Source: Pseudomonas sp. MYb327 (GTDB taxonomy: Bacteria > Pseudomonadota > Gammaproteobacteria > Pseudomonadales > Pseudomonadaceae). From it: 64,000 nt of DNA. This document shows positions 49,029 to 57,495 of the stretch, one piece after another. The position numbers and the translations under genes were made by a program. Numbering within the stretch: position 1 is the stretch's first letter; each line of letters starts with the position of its first letter. The stretch spans positions 6,016,001 to 6,080,000 of the forward strand of contig NZ_CP159258.1 in NCBI RefSeq assembly GCF_040438925.1, given 5' to 3'. The notes beneath the pieces are model-generated. The model saw only the letters and a list, made by a program, of their open reading frames with translations, made no database searches and was not told where the DNA came from.

Positions 49029-49741
49029 TGCGATTTCATCCTCCCCTCGAAGAAGGTCGGCTGATCCGCCGCTACAAGCGTTTTCTCGCCGATATCGAAA
49101 CCGTTAATGGCGAGTTGCTGACCATTCATTGCCCCAATACCGGTTCGATGCTCAATTGTCAGGTCGAGGGCGGACAGGTCTGGTTCAGTCGCTCCAACGA
49201 CCCCAAGCGCAAATTGCCGGGCACTTGGGAAATCGGCGAAACCCCGCACGGGCGCCGGTTTTGCGTAAATACCGCCCGGGCTAATGGCTTGGTCGAAGAA
49301 GCCCTGCGCGCCAGCATCATCACCGAGCTGAGCGGTTTTACCGAGCTCAGACGCGAAGTGGCCTACGGCCAGGAAAGCAGCCGGATCGATTTTCGCCTCG
49401 ATTACCCCGGCGGGCCGGCTTACGTGGAAGTCAAAAGTATCACGCTGGGTTTTGACGGCTCATCGGTAGCGGCTTTTCCCGACGCGGTGACGCAGCGCGG
49501 GGCCAAGCACTTGCGTGAGTTGGCGCATTTGGCCCGGGACGGGATTCGAGCGGTGCAGTTGTATTGCGTGAACCTCACCGGAATCGACGCCGTGAGGCCT
49601 GCGAAAGAAATCGATTCGGCCTATGCCGCAGCCTTGCGTGAGGCGGTGGCTTGTGGCGTTGAAGTGCTGGCTTACGGCGTGCGCTTGGACCATGAAGAGA
49701 TCGTAATCGATCGGCGTCTGGAGGTATTGCTCGACGCCTAA
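49028..49741 (+). CDS. sfsA: Sugar fermentation stimulation protein SfsA
   Basis: 237 residues. Family motifs at the start ([29 protein letters not shown]), then [24 protein letters not shown], which looks like a D-ExK nuclease core, and [23 protein letters not shown]. The product binds DNA in E. coli; a nuclease role is suggested by fold only. It starts inside the aminotransferase stop and its own stop overlaps that of the convergent Rieske gene. Confidence 0.94.
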   Translation: MRFHPPLEEGRLIRRYKRFLADIETVNGELLTIHCPNTGSMLNCQVEGGQVWFSRSNDPKRKLPGTWEIGETPHGRRFCVNTARANGLVEEALRASIITELSGFTELRREVAYGQESSRIDFRLDYPGGPAYVEVKSITLGFDGSSVAAFPDAVTQRGAKHLRELAHLARDGIRAVQLYCVNLTGIDAVRPAKEIDSAYAAALREAVACGVEVLAYGVRLDHEEIVIDRRLEVLLDA

Positions 49742-50055
49742 ACGCTGATCCAGATTCCTTTTGCGTCTTCGCGACAGGCTACGCGGGTCAGCGATTGTCC
49801 CGCACACGGCCCGGCCACGCATTCTCCATCCTCGATCAGAAACAGGGCGCCATGGGTCGCGCACTGGATCAGGCTGTTGCTGGGATCCAGGAACTGGTCG
49901 GGGGTCCATTCCAGCCCGACGCCGCGGTGCGGGCAACGATTGACATAGACATAAGCCTGACCGCCCCTGCGCACCGCAAAGACCTTTTGGCCGTCAATGT
50001 TGAACCCGCGACTGCTGCCATCGACCAGCTCTTGGCCTGGGCAAAGAAGCTTCAT
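49738..50055 (-). CDS. Small Rieske [2Fe-2S] ferredoxin-like protein
   Basis: 105 residues from ATG 50055; a 4-codon longer start is possible. The Rieske cluster ligands are visible as [10 protein letters not shown] and, 18 residues later, [15 protein letters not shown]. There is no signal peptide or second domain. Partner oxygenase or reductase genes are not adjacent, so its electron-transfer partner is unknown. It runs opposite to sfsA and divergent from the heme-binding protein gene. Confidence 0.9.
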   Translation of the reverse strand: MKLLCPGQELVDGSSRGFNIDGQKVFAVRRGGQAYVYVNRCPHRGVGLEWTPDQFLDPSNSLIQCATHGALFLIEDGECVAGPCAGQSLTRVACREDAKGIWISV

Positions 50056-50218
50056 GTCTATCCTCAAATTTCGACGCGCATTGTAGGAAATGTCTCTACT
50101 TGACGCTTAAATGCAAACAATTATCAAATGGCCTTCCACCCAAAGGGTGCGTTCTGAATGCCGAGGATACTTGGCATATCAGCCTGATGCCCGGGGAAAA
50201 CGATTAAGGAAGCTGTTT

Positions 50219-51091
50219 ATGCGCCTGAGTGCCCGTGTCGCTGCGATCTGTGCCGGACTCCTCGTCAGCCACCTCGCTACAGCGGCTGAATTGCCGCAAC
50301 GTTGGGTCAGTGCCGGTGGAGCGCTGTCGGAGTGGGTTGTCGCGCTCGGTGGTGAGTCGAAACTGGTCGGTGTCGACACCACCAGCCAGAATCCGGCCTC
50401 CCTCAAGGCATTGCCGAGTATCGGCTATCAGCGGCAGCTGTCGGCCGAAGGTGTGTTGAGTTTGCGCCCGCAAATTCTGGTTGGCACGGAAGAGATGGGG
50501 CCGCCACCGGTGCTATCGCAAATTCGCAGCGCTGGTGTGCAGGTCGAACTGTTCTCGGCTCAGCCGGATTTGTCGACGTTACAGGGCAACCTGCAGCATC
50601 TGGGCAAATTGCTCGGTGCCGAAGAGCGGGCAGCGCAGTTGCTGGGCGCTTACACACAGAAACTCGAACAACAAAAAATCAGGGTCACCCGGGCGCAATT
50701 GACGCAACCATCCCCGGGCGTGCTGTTGTTGCTCGGCCATGCCGGCGGCAAGCCGCTGATAGCCGGCAAGGGCACGGCCGCCGATTGGTTGCTGCAACAG
50801 GCTGGTGGTCACAATCTGGCGACCCACACAGGTTACAAACCATTTTCGAATGAATCCCTGGTGAGTCTGGATCCTGCTGTGCTGGTATTCGCTGATCGTG
50901 CGCTGACCGGCGAGGCGGCGCGTGCGGCCTTATTTAAGGAAAACCCGATTCTGGCCTCCACTCGCGCTGCCAGGGACGGGCGGGTGATCGAGCTAGATCC
51001 GACCTTACTGGTGGGAGGGCTGGGGCCGAGATTGCCGGAAAGCTTGAACAAATTGACGTCGGGTTTTTTCCCTGGGACTAACGACCAATAG
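50219..51091 (+). CDS. phuT: Orphan heme ABC transporter substrate-binding protein (PhuT/HmuT-like)
   Basis: 290 residues from ATG 50219 (AAGGAAGC upstream). Signal peptide to about residue 23 (LLVSHLATA-A). TroA/BtuF-type class III binding fold: AELPQRWVSAGGALSEWVVALGG at the N terminus, VLSLRPQILVGTEEMGPP, TAADWLLQQAGGHNL and SLVSLDPAVLVFADRAL. Highest resemblance is to periplasmic heme-binding PhuT/HmuT. The permease, ATPase, cytoplasmic and receptor genes (phuUVWSR) that normally accompany it are absent here. A weak stem at 51098-51126 follows, then prrF on the other strand. Confidence 0.85.
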   Translation: MRLSARVAAICAGLLVSHLATAAELPQRWVSAGGALSEWVVALGGESKLVGVDTTSQNPASLKALPSIGYQRQLSAEGVLSLRPQILVGTEEMGPPPVLSQIRSAGVQVELFSAQPDLSTLQGNLQHLGKLLGAEERAAQLLGAYTQKLEQQKIRVTRAQLTQPSPGVLLLLGHAGGKPLIAGKGTAADWLLQQAGGHNLATHTGYKPFSNESLVSLDPAVLVFADRALTGEAARAALFKENPILASTRAARDGRVIELDPTLLVGGLGPRLPESLNKLTSGFFPGTNDQ

Positions 51092-51097
51092 GTATCG

Positions 51098-51131
51098 TCC
51101 GCTCTGCGCCAAATGGGCAGGGCGGATGACT
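51098..51131 (+). terminator. Weak terminator after phuT
   Basis: TCCGCTCTGC and GCAGGGCGGA form a stem with one mismatch and a 9-nt loop, followed by TGACTTTTCC. The T run is short. Confidence 0.4.
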
Positions 51132-51142
51132 TTTCCACAGGC

Positions 51143-51169
51143 AAAAAAAGACCCGGCAAGAGCCGGGTC
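51143..51169 (-). terminator. Rho-independent terminator of prrF
   Basis: Minus strand GACCCGGC-TCTT-GCCGGGTC (8-bp stem), followed by TTTTTTT. Confidence 0.92.
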
Positions 51170-51256
51170 AAATAACCGTGATTAGCCTGATGAGGAGATA
51201 ATCTGAGAGTCCGAACCAAGGGCTTTTCAGAAAATCGACCGGTCTCGCGACCAGTT
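51143..51256 (-). ncRNA. prrF: PrrF iron-responsive small RNA
   Basis: 114 nt on the minus strand. It begins AACTGGTCGCGAGACCGG (first hairpin), contains the conserved antisense core CTCCTCATCAGGCTAATCACGG, and ends in GACCCGGC/GCCGGGTC with seven T. It matches PrrF RNAs known from Pseudomonas, which repress mRNAs of iron-using proteins under iron starvation. A Fur box overlaps its promoter. Only one copy is present, whereas P. aeruginosa has a tandem pair. Confidence 0.94.
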
Positions 51257-51290
51257 GTGATAATCATATCGATTCTCATTACCAAGTCAA
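51257..51290 (-). promoter_or_regulatory. Fur-regulated promoter of prrF
   Basis: Minus strand -35 TTGACT (51285-51290), 16-nt spacer, -10 TATGAT (51263-51268), then 6 nt to +1. The Fur box GATAATCATATCGATTCTC at 51259-51277 matches the 19-bp consensus at 14 positions and covers the -10, so Fur-Fe would block transcription. The 51300-51411 stretch beyond shows nothing else. Confidence 0.85.
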
Positions 51291-51411
51291 CCGCTGATTT
51301 TTCATTTAATCGATTTGTGTCGCTCGTTAGCTGTAAGTCGTTGAAATTACTAAACCGTGATCTGTCGTTTTCAGTGAATGTCTAAAAGCGCGAGCGGCAA
51401 AACGAACGTGC

Positions 51412-51687
51412 TCAATTCTTGTGACGTGACGAAATGGCTTCCAATTGTTTGTTCAGTGCTTCTTTGCGCTCGGCGGGAATGTCGTTCCAGTGCACATCCA
51501 TCAGCGCACCTTCAATTGCATACAACAACACCTTGGACGCCCGGAATCCGCGCGTGCGCACGGCCCGATAAGCGTCCACCGCCCCCAGGCGACGCAAGTC
51601 CGAGGCGCTGTGAATGCCCACGGCATGCAGCCACTGCGCCGACGTCTTGCCAAGATTTTTCAGGTGTTGCAGTTCATCATTCATCAA
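51412..51687 (-). CDS. TfoX C-terminal domain protein
   Basis: 91 residues. TfoX_C family: LQHLKNLGKTSAQWLHAVGIHSASDLRRLGAVDAYRAV is a helix-hairpin-helix-like module, followed by RASKVLLYAIEGALMDVHW. AAGGAGG precedes two adjacent ATGs (51687 and 51684). In gammaproteobacteria TfoX/Sxy links CRP to competence, but here only the C-terminal domain exists, and a regulatory role cannot be assumed. Stand-alone leftward gene between prrF and a pentapeptide protein. Confidence 0.87.
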   Translation of the reverse strand: MMNDELQHLKNLGKTSAQWLHAVGIHSASDLRRLGAVDAYRAVRTRGFRASKVLLYAIEGALMDVHWNDIPAERKEALNKQLEAISSRHKN

Positions 51688-51924
51688 GCCTCCTTGCGAT
51701 GGCCGAATGGTGCGTGGGCAAGCTTCTGAGGAGTGTAGCCATCAGCAGCAAAAGCGTGATTGTTTGGTCGAGTTCGACGCAAAAGCTTCTAAGCGCCCGG
51801 CAGCGACTGAAACGTCAATAACCGCGAACGCGGTGGGAGGATGGGTAATAAGGCAGGAATTATCGTCGATCTTCCCGGCGTCCAGCGCGAAGGGGAGCGC
51901 TGGACTTGTCAGGCATCCTACCGA

Positions 51925-52272
51925 TCAGCGAGTGCGATATCGCAGTCGCGTACCGAAATTCATCGACATGAGAATCTCATCGGCACTCAGTTCTGCTGGG
52001 AAATAGGCGCCGGAAATCTGCGCATGGGCCAGGCTCGCGCCCTCGAGGGAAGCGCTGCGAAAGTCGATGCCGCGTAAATCAGCGGAGCGGAAATAGGCGT
52101 CGGTAAAGTCAACACCGTGCGCATTCAATTCGCGCAGGTCCAAACCCCGGAAGTCACCGCCCACCATGTTGATCGGCCCGTCCTTCGGACGCTCGTTGTT
52201 GAAGCCTGCGATGTCATCCCTGTGCAGCAAGGCATAAAGCGGAGTGTCGAGAAGTTTTGGCTGCTGGCTCAT
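51925..52272 (-). CDS. Pentapeptide-repeat protein
   Basis: 115 residues. After about 45 residues of non-repeat sequence, tandem A(D/N)LXX-type pentapeptides start (GLDLRELNAHGVDFTDAYFRSADLRGIDFRSASLEGASLAHAQISGAYF is the repeated stretch, approximately residues 43-91), predicting a short right-handed quadrilateral beta helix. The N-terminal LLDTPLYALLHRDDIAGFN segment is a separate module. Function unknown; some larger pentapeptide proteins bind gyrase, but this one is too short to claim that. The 237-nt gap on its 3' side holds only a CCAGCGC/GCGCTGG stem. Confidence 0.87.
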   Translation of the reverse strand: MSQQPKLLDTPLYALLHRDDIAGFNNERPKDGPINMVGGDFRGLDLRELNAHGVDFTDAYFRSADLRGIDFRSASLEGASLAHAQISGAYFPAELSADEILMSMNFGTRLRYRTR

Positions 52273-52321
52273 GTCATTTTACCTGTTGGTTTTATGACGC
52301 CAGTATAGTGCCACTATTTGA

Positions 52322-52353
52322 CAGCCGTGAAGCCACCGAAGGCTTCACGGCTG
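52322..52353 (-). terminator. 13-bp inverted repeat after the kinase/ATPase gene
   Basis: CAGCCGTGAAGCC and GGCTTCACGGCTG pair perfectly around a 6-nt loop, 10 nt past the stop. The T run is poor, so termination is probable but not certain. Confidence 0.55.
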
Positions 52354-52362
52354 AAATACTTC

Positions 52363-53919
52363 TTACAGGCCTGGCAGACGCTGGCGAATCTGTTCCACCA
52401 CGGTGTCGAGCGTCCCGCTTTCATTAGTCTGAACACGTTTACTGCAGAGGATTTCTGCTGGCGTCAGTGCTTCACGACTGGCTTGCTGGGCTTCGATAAC
52501 GGCCAGCGTGGCATCGGATGGATCCTTTTTATCCGCCTGGCGCTGGGCTAGCCAACTCTCGATCACGGCTTGTGGTGCGTTGCAGTCGAGGATCAGGAAC
52601 GGGGCGCCGGTGGCCTCGGCAACCTTCGCAGCGCTGTCGCGTTGATCGCGCTTGAGGTAAGTGGCATCGACCACCACCGGGAACCCGGCGTGCAGGATCA
52701 CAGCGGCAATTTCATGCAGGCGGTTGTAGGTCGCGGCGCTGGCATCGGCATTGTAAATGCCGGCCTGCAAGTCGTTCGCGACGGTTTGCTCGCCGAACAT
52801 ACGTTTGCGTTCAACATCGGAGCGCAGGCGAATCGCACCCAGCGCTTCTACCAGGCGCATCGCCACGTGGCTTTTGCCGACGGCCGAAACGCCATGGGTA
52901 ATAGCCATGAAGCGCGAAGGAATGGTGCTGTAGCTTTCCGCCAGGTTGGCGTAGTTGCGGTACTGGCGCAGGGTTGTTGCGCGCTGCACCGGAGTGGCTT
53001 CGGCCGGCATGCTGAACAGGCTGACCTTGGCGCGTACCAGCGCTCGGTAGGCTTTGTAGAAGTTCAGCAGTTCCAGGCCCTGGTAATCGCCGGTCAGCTC
53101 CAGGTATTGGCTGATGAAGCGACGAGCCAGGCATTTAAGGCCGCGGTCTTCCAGGTCCATTGCCAGGAAGGCGGTATCGGCATACACGTCGGTGAAGCGG
53201 AACGGTTCGTTGAATTCGATGCAGTCGAAAATCACCACGTTGCCGTCGATCACGGTGGCGTTGCCCAAATGGATGTCACCATGGCATTCGCGAATGTAAC
53301 CGTCAGTTTTGCGCTGGGCCAGCAGCGGCTTGAGACGTTCGAAGCTGCTCTCTGCCCAGGCTTGCAGTGCGTCGAGCTGCTGCAGGTCAGCCTTGTCACT
53401 GAGGAATGGGAGGATTTGTTCGAAGTTCTGCCGCACCGGCGCCATGACACTGTCTGGTGTGCCCGCTTCGTGTACGGCCGGGACTTTGGGGGCACTGAGG
53501 TGGAATCGGGCGATTTGTGCTGCCAGCGCGTCGATGTGCGTGGTGGTGAGTTCGCCGTTGGCCTGCAAGGTGCTGAGCAAGCCGGTTTGCGGAAACTGGC
53601 GCATTTTCAGTACATATTCAATAGCCGGGCCTTCACCGCCGAGTTGTGGTGCTTCGGGAGTGCCGGTGACGGGTAGAACCTCCAGGTACAAATCGTCTGT
53701 CAGGCGCTGGTTCAGGCGCAGCTCCTCGCCGCAGAAATGCTCGCGAGACTCAAGGCTTGTGAAGTCGAGGAAGCCGAAATTCACAGGCTTCTTCACTTTA
53801 TAAGCATAGGAGCCAGTTAGCAGCACCCAGGAAATATGCGTCTCGATGAGCTGGAACCCGTCTACCGGGTGTGGATAAAGGGCCGGGTTTTGCAGGGCGG
53901 CGATCAGAGACTGGCTCAC
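52363..53919 (-). CDS. Fused aminoglycoside-phosphotransferase-like kinase and P-loop ATPase
   Basis: 518 residues in two parts. The N-terminal half (about 1-330) is an APH-type kinase fold, with the catalytic loop HGDIHLGNATVIDGNVVIFDCIEFNEPFRFTDVYADTAFLAMDL (catalytic and metal Asp in HGDIHLGN and FDCIEF). The C-terminal half carries a P-loop GVSAVGKSHVAMRL near residue 340 and resembles small kinases of the gluconate/Zeta type. Substrate unknown. It is a single gene divergent from mrcB and syntenic with the locus next to mrcB in P. aeruginosa. It should not be read as antibiotic resistance. Confidence 0.88.
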   Translation of the reverse strand: MSQSLIAALQNPALYPHPVDGFQLIETHISWVLLTGSYAYKVKKPVNFGFLDFTSLESREHFCGEELRLNQRLTDDLYLEVLPVTGTPEAPQLGGEGPAIEYVLKMRQFPQTGLLSTLQANGELTTTHIDALAAQIARFHLSAPKVPAVHEAGTPDSVMAPVRQNFEQILPFLSDKADLQQLDALQAWAESSFERLKPLLAQRKTDGYIRECHGDIHLGNATVIDGNVVIFDCIEFNEPFRFTDVYADTAFLAMDLEDRGLKCLARRFISQYLELTGDYQGLELLNFYKAYRALVRAKVSLFSMPAEATPVQRATTLRQYRNYANLAESYSTIPSRFMAITHGVSAVGKSHVAMRLVEALGAIRLRSDVERKRMFGEQTVANDLQAGIYNADASAATYNRLHEIAAVILHAGFPVVVDATYLKRDQRDSAAKVAEATGAPFLILDCNAPQAVIESWLAQRQADKKDPSDATLAVIEAQQASREALTPAEILCSKRVQTNESGTLDTVVEQIRQRLPGL

Positions 53920-54034
53920 AGGAGATCCTTCGGAGGCTGGGAAAATTCAGGTCGTCATTATGGCCGCTCGCCAGCCCAACGCAAACTCGGAGGGCTCCTG
54001 TTGAGTATGAATAAAGTGCGTATAATCCGCCGCC

Positions 54035-56359
54035 ATGACTCGTACTCGAACTCCCCGAACCCCCAAAAAACCACCCGCCAAGGGATTGAACCCTTGGCTG
54101 GGCTGGGCCCTGAAACTCAGCCTGGTCGGCCTTGTGATGCTGGCCGGATTCGCGGTTTACCTTGATGCCATCGTGCAGGAGAAGTTTTCCGGCAAGCGCT
54201 GGACGATTCCGGCCAAGGTATACGCGCGTCCACTTGAACTGTTCGTCGGACAGAAGCTCAGCAAGGACGATTTTCTTACCGAGCTCGATGCGTTGGGCTA
54301 TCGCCGTGAAAGCGTGAGCAATGGACCTGGCGCGGCCGCTGTCAACGGCAATACCGTCGACTTGAATACTCGTGGCTTCCAGTTCTACGAAGGTATGGAG
54401 CAGGCACAGCCCGTGCGTGTGCGTTTCTCCGGCGACTATGTCGCCGAACTCTCGGCGACGAACGGTTCGAAGCTATCCGTGGTTCGCCTGGAACCGCTGC
54501 TGATCGGCGGGATTTATCCGAAGAACCTCGAAGACCGCATCCTGATCAAAATCGATCAGGTTCCGCCGTATTTGCTGGAAACTCTGGTCGCCGTGGAGGA
54601 TCGGGATTTCTATAGCCACTGGGGCGTTTCGCCCAAGTCGATTGCGCGGGCTGTCTACGTCAACACCTCTGGCGGCAAGATGACCCAGGGCGGCAGTACG
54701 CTGACGCAACAACTGGTCAAGAATTTCTACCTGACCAGCGAGCGCAGCCTGAGCCGTAAGCTCACTGAAGCCATGATGGCAATGTTGCTTGAGTTGCATT
54801 ATGACAAACGAGAAATTCTTGAGGCTTACCTCAATGAAGTGTTCGTAGGTCAGGATGGTCAGCGGGCAGTGCATGGTTTCGGTCTGGCCAGCCAGTTCTT
54901 CTTCGGGCAGCCATTGTCCGAACTGAAGCTGCATCAAGTCGCGATGTTGGTGGGCATGGTCAAGGGCCCGTCCTATTACAACCCGCGTCGCAATCCTGAG
55001 CGGGCGCTTGAGCGACGTAATCTGGTGCTCGATGTGCTTGAACAACAAGGCGTTGCCACCGCCGAGCAGGTCGCTGCCGCGAAGAAAATGCCGTTGGGAG
55101 TAACAACACGAGGCAAATTGGCGGACAGCTCGTTCCCGGGCTTCCTTGACTTGGTCAAGCGTCAACTGCGCGAGGACTATCGCGACGAAGACTTGACCGA
55201 AGAAGGCCTGCGAATCTTCACCAGCTTCGACCCGATCCTGCAGATGAAAGCCGAGGCGTCGGTCAACGACACCTTCAAGCGTCTGTCCGGACGCAAGGGC
55301 TCCGATGACGTTGAAGCGGCCATGGTCGTGACCAACCCGGAAACCGGGGAAGTCCAGGCCATGATCGGCAGTCGCCAGGCCAGTTTCGCCGGTTTCAACC
55401 GTGCGCTGGATGCTGTTCGACCGATCGGCTCGTTGATCAAGCCGGCGGTATATCTGACAGCGCTCGAGAAGCCAAGCCAGTACACATTGACCAGTTGGCT
55501 GTCGGACGAATCCTTCTCGGTCAAAGGTGCGGACGGTCAGGTCTGGAAACCGCAGAATTACGACCGCCGCTCCCACGGTACGGTTTTCCTTTATCAAGGG
55601 CTGGCGCATTCCTACAACCTGTCGACCGCACGTCTCGGGTTGGCGGTGGGTGTGCCGAATGTGCTCAAGACACTCGGGCGTTTGGGTGTGAACCGCGAAT
55701 TTCCAGCGTTCCCATCGATGTTGTTGGGCGCGGGCGGCATGACGCCGATTGAAGTGGCGACCATGTACCAGACGCTCGCCAACGGTGGTTTCAATACGCC
55801 GATGCGCGGCATTCGTAGTGTATTGACCGCCGAAGGCGAGCCGCTCAAGCGGTATCCGTTCCAGATTCAGCAGCGTTTCGATCCGGCGTCCATTTACCTG
55901 ATCCAGAGCGCCATGCAACGGGTCATGCGCGAAGGTACCGGCAGCTCGGTTTACAACGTGTTACCAAAGACCTTGACCTTGGCGGGCAAGACCGGGACCA
56001 GTAACGATTCGCGGGACAGCTGGTTCGCCGGCTTCAGTCAGGACTTGCTGGCGGTGGTGTGGCTGGGGCGCGATGACAACGGCAAGACACCGTTCACCGG
56101 CGCCACCGGTGCGTTGCAGGTCTGGACCAGCTTCATGCGCAAGGCGGACCCGCTGCCGCTAGACATGCCACAACCGGACAACATTGTTCAGGCCTGGGTC
56201 GATTCGCGCACCGGGCAAGGCTCTGATGCCAACTGCCCAGGCGCCGTGCAGATGCCGTATATTCGCGGCAGCGAACCGCCTCCCGGCGCTGCTTGCAGTG
56301 GCGAAAGCCCTGCTTCAGGCGAAACGGTGATGGATTGGGTCAAAGGCTGGATGAACTAA
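54035..56359 (+). CDS. mrcB: Penicillin-binding protein 1B (bifunctional)
   Basis: 774 residues. Short basic cytoplasmic part, membrane helix about 25-45 (LGWALKLSLVGLVMLAGFAVYL), UB2H-like module, GT51 transglycosylase domain with VAVEDRDFYSHWGVSPKSIARA and QGGSTLTQQLVKNFYL, then transpeptidase with SxxK in GSLIKPAVYL, SxN in SYNLSTARLG and AGKTGTSNDSRDSWFAG. It polymerises and crosslinks peptidoglycan. First gene of a mrcB-TPR-YqcC unit. Confidence 0.96.
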   Translation: MTRTRTPRTPKKPPAKGLNPWLGWALKLSLVGLVMLAGFAVYLDAIVQEKFSGKRWTIPAKVYARPLELFVGQKLSKDDFLTELDALGYRRESVSNGPGAAAVNGNTVDLNTRGFQFYEGMEQAQPVRVRFSGDYVAELSATNGSKLSVVRLEPLLIGGIYPKNLEDRILIKIDQVPPYLLETLVAVEDRDFYSHWGVSPKSIARAVYVNTSGGKMTQGGSTLTQQLVKNFYLTSERSLSRKLTEAMMAMLLELHYDKREILEAYLNEVFVGQDGQRAVHGFGLASQFFFGQPLSELKLHQVAMLVGMVKGPSYYNPRRNPERALERRNLVLDVLEQQGVATAEQVAAAKKMPLGVTTRGKLADSSFPGFLDLVKRQLREDYRDEDLTEEGLRIFTSFDPILQMKAEASVNDTFKRLSGRKGSDDVEAAMVVTNPETGEVQAMIGSRQASFAGFNRALDAVRPIGSLIKPAVYLTALEKPSQYTLTSWLSDESFSVKGADGQVWKPQNYDRRSHGTVFLYQGLAHSYNLSTARLGLAVGVPNVLKTLGRLGVNREFPAFPSMLLGAGGMTPIEVATMYQTLANGGFNTPMRGIRSVLTAEGEPLKRYPFQIQQRFDPASIYLIQSAMQRVMREGTGSSVYNVLPKTLTLAGKTGTSNDSRDSWFAGFSQDLLAVVWLGRDDNGKTPFTGATGALQVWTSFMRKADPLPLDMPQPDNIVQAWVDSRTGQGSDANCPGAVQMPYIRGSEPPPGAACSGESPASGETVMDWVKGWMN

Positions 56360-56375
56360 GCAAAGAGGGTTTCAA

Positions 56376-57110
56376 GTGAACAAGTGGTTGATTCCAGCAG
56401 TTACAGCCGTGGCTTTGCTCAGTGGTTGCTCCACCGTGCAGCGCGGGTCGATTCCGGTACAGGACTCCGGCACGGCCGTCTCCAATAGTGAGCGGGTCTC
56501 GGCGAATGGCGGCTTCCGTCAGACAACGGTCAAGCGTCCAGCGCAAGCCCAGGTTCAGGAAATTCCGCAAGGCGATACTGGTGTGGTGGTGATGGTGCCA
56601 GGTGCTGGCGCCACGACTTCGACGCCGATCAGCACTACACCTATTACTCCTGGTCCGATTACGCCGGGGCCGATTGATACCTCGCCGGTCCAGTCCGCAC
56701 CGATCAATCAGGGCAGCTACAGCATGCCGTCGACGCCGAGCGGAATTCCTTCGGCCAGCTCTGGCGGCCTGTCCGCCGACGAGCAACTGGACGGGCCGGT
56801 TCTCGCTCTGTTGACCACAGCGCAGCAGCAACAGGCCAGCGGTGACCTCAATGGCGCCTCTTCCAGCCTTGAGCGTGCCCAGCGTGTCGCTCCGCGGGAG
56901 CCGCAGGTGCTTTATCGTTTGGCGCAGGTACGCATGGCTCAAGGTGATGCAGCGCAGGCCGAGCAGTTCGCTCGTCGAGGGCTGACTTTCGCCAACGGTC
57001 GTCCGGCGCTTCAGGCCAGCCTGTGGGAATTGATCGCCCAGGCGCGTGAGAAGCAGGGTGATTCCGCTGGTGCAGCAGAAGCCCGTCAGAAAGCCAAGGT
57101 AACGTCGTGA
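56376..57110 (+). CDS. TPR-containing lipoprotein
   Basis: 244 residues from GTG 56376 (ribosome site AGAGGGT). The lipobox is LLSGC at residues 14-18, so it is a lipoprotein. A long low-complexity region rich in Thr/Pro/Ser/Ile follows (about 75-125, SPVQS, TPITPGPITPGPI). The C-terminal part has TPR-type helices (ALLTTAQQQQASGDLNGASSSLERAQRVAPREPQVLYRLAQVRMAQGD). Its position after mrcB suggests an envelope or cell-wall accessory role, analogous in context to LpoB, but the sequence is not LpoB. Confidence 0.87.
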   Translation: MNKWLIPAVTAVALLSGCSTVQRGSIPVQDSGTAVSNSERVSANGGFRQTTVKRPAQAQVQEIPQGDTGVVVMVPGAGATTSTPISTTPITPGPITPGPIDTSPVQSAPINQGSYSMPSTPSGIPSASSGGLSADEQLDGPVLALLTTAQQQQASGDLNGASSSLERAQRVAPREPQVLYRLAQVRMAQGDAAQAEQFARRGLTFANGRPALQASLWELIAQAREKQGDSAGAAEARQKAKVTS

Positions 57111-57445
57111 TGGATGTACGCTTTCCGAAGATTGCCGAGCAATTGCTGTTGATCGAGCGCGAGCTGCGGATTCAGGGCTGGTGGGACGACGTTGCGCCAT
57201 CCGCCGAAGCGCTTTCCAGCGTAGAGCCGTTTTCGGTCGATACGCTGGATTTCGAGCAGTGGCTGCAATGGATCTTCCTGCCGCGCATGAAAGCGATCCT
57301 GGAGCAGGATCTACCCTTGCCGAACGCATCGGGGATTCAGGAGATGGCCGAAATGGTCTTTGCCGGACGCAATGTCCAGGGCAAGGACCGGCAGCTACAG
57401 GTTCTGCTCAAAGAGTTCGACCTGCTGATCTCCGCCTCCCGCTGA
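57110..57445 (+). CDS. YqcC family protein
   Basis: 111 residues. The ATG at 57110 overlaps the preceding stop; a GTG codon directly before is an alternative. The YqcC pattern is clear: IAEQLLLIERELRIQGWW, FSVDTLDFEQWLQWIFLPRMKAILE and AEMVFAGR. All-helical cytosolic protein of unknown activity. Probably expressed with mrcB and the TPR lipoprotein. Confidence 0.88.
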   Translation: MDVRFPKIAEQLLLIERELRIQGWWDDVAPSAEALSSVEPFSVDTLDFEQWLQWIFLPRMKAILEQDLPLPNASGIQEMAEMVFAGRNVQGKDRQLQVLLKEFDLLISASR

Positions 57446-57455
57446 CGCTGATCCT

Positions 57456-57491
57456 TTGTAGAGCTGACTCATTCACGAGACAGCTCCTACA
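57456..57491. repeat. Degenerate REP-like hairpin
   Basis: TTTGTAGAGCTG and CAGCTCCTACAGG flank about 16 nt; a decayed relative of the GTAGGAGC repeat, in the gap between convergent genes. Confidence 0.55.
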
Positions 57492-57495
57492 GGAA

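Noticed and set aside
50100..50130. A Fur-like half-site (CAATTATCAAA) upstream of phuT
   Set aside because: Only about half of the 19-bp consensus is matched, compared with 14 of 19 at prrF.
52363..53919. Aminoglycoside resistance gene
   Set aside because: The kinase fold is APH-like, but the length, the fused P-loop module and the core-genome setting argue for a housekeeping kinase of unknown substrate.
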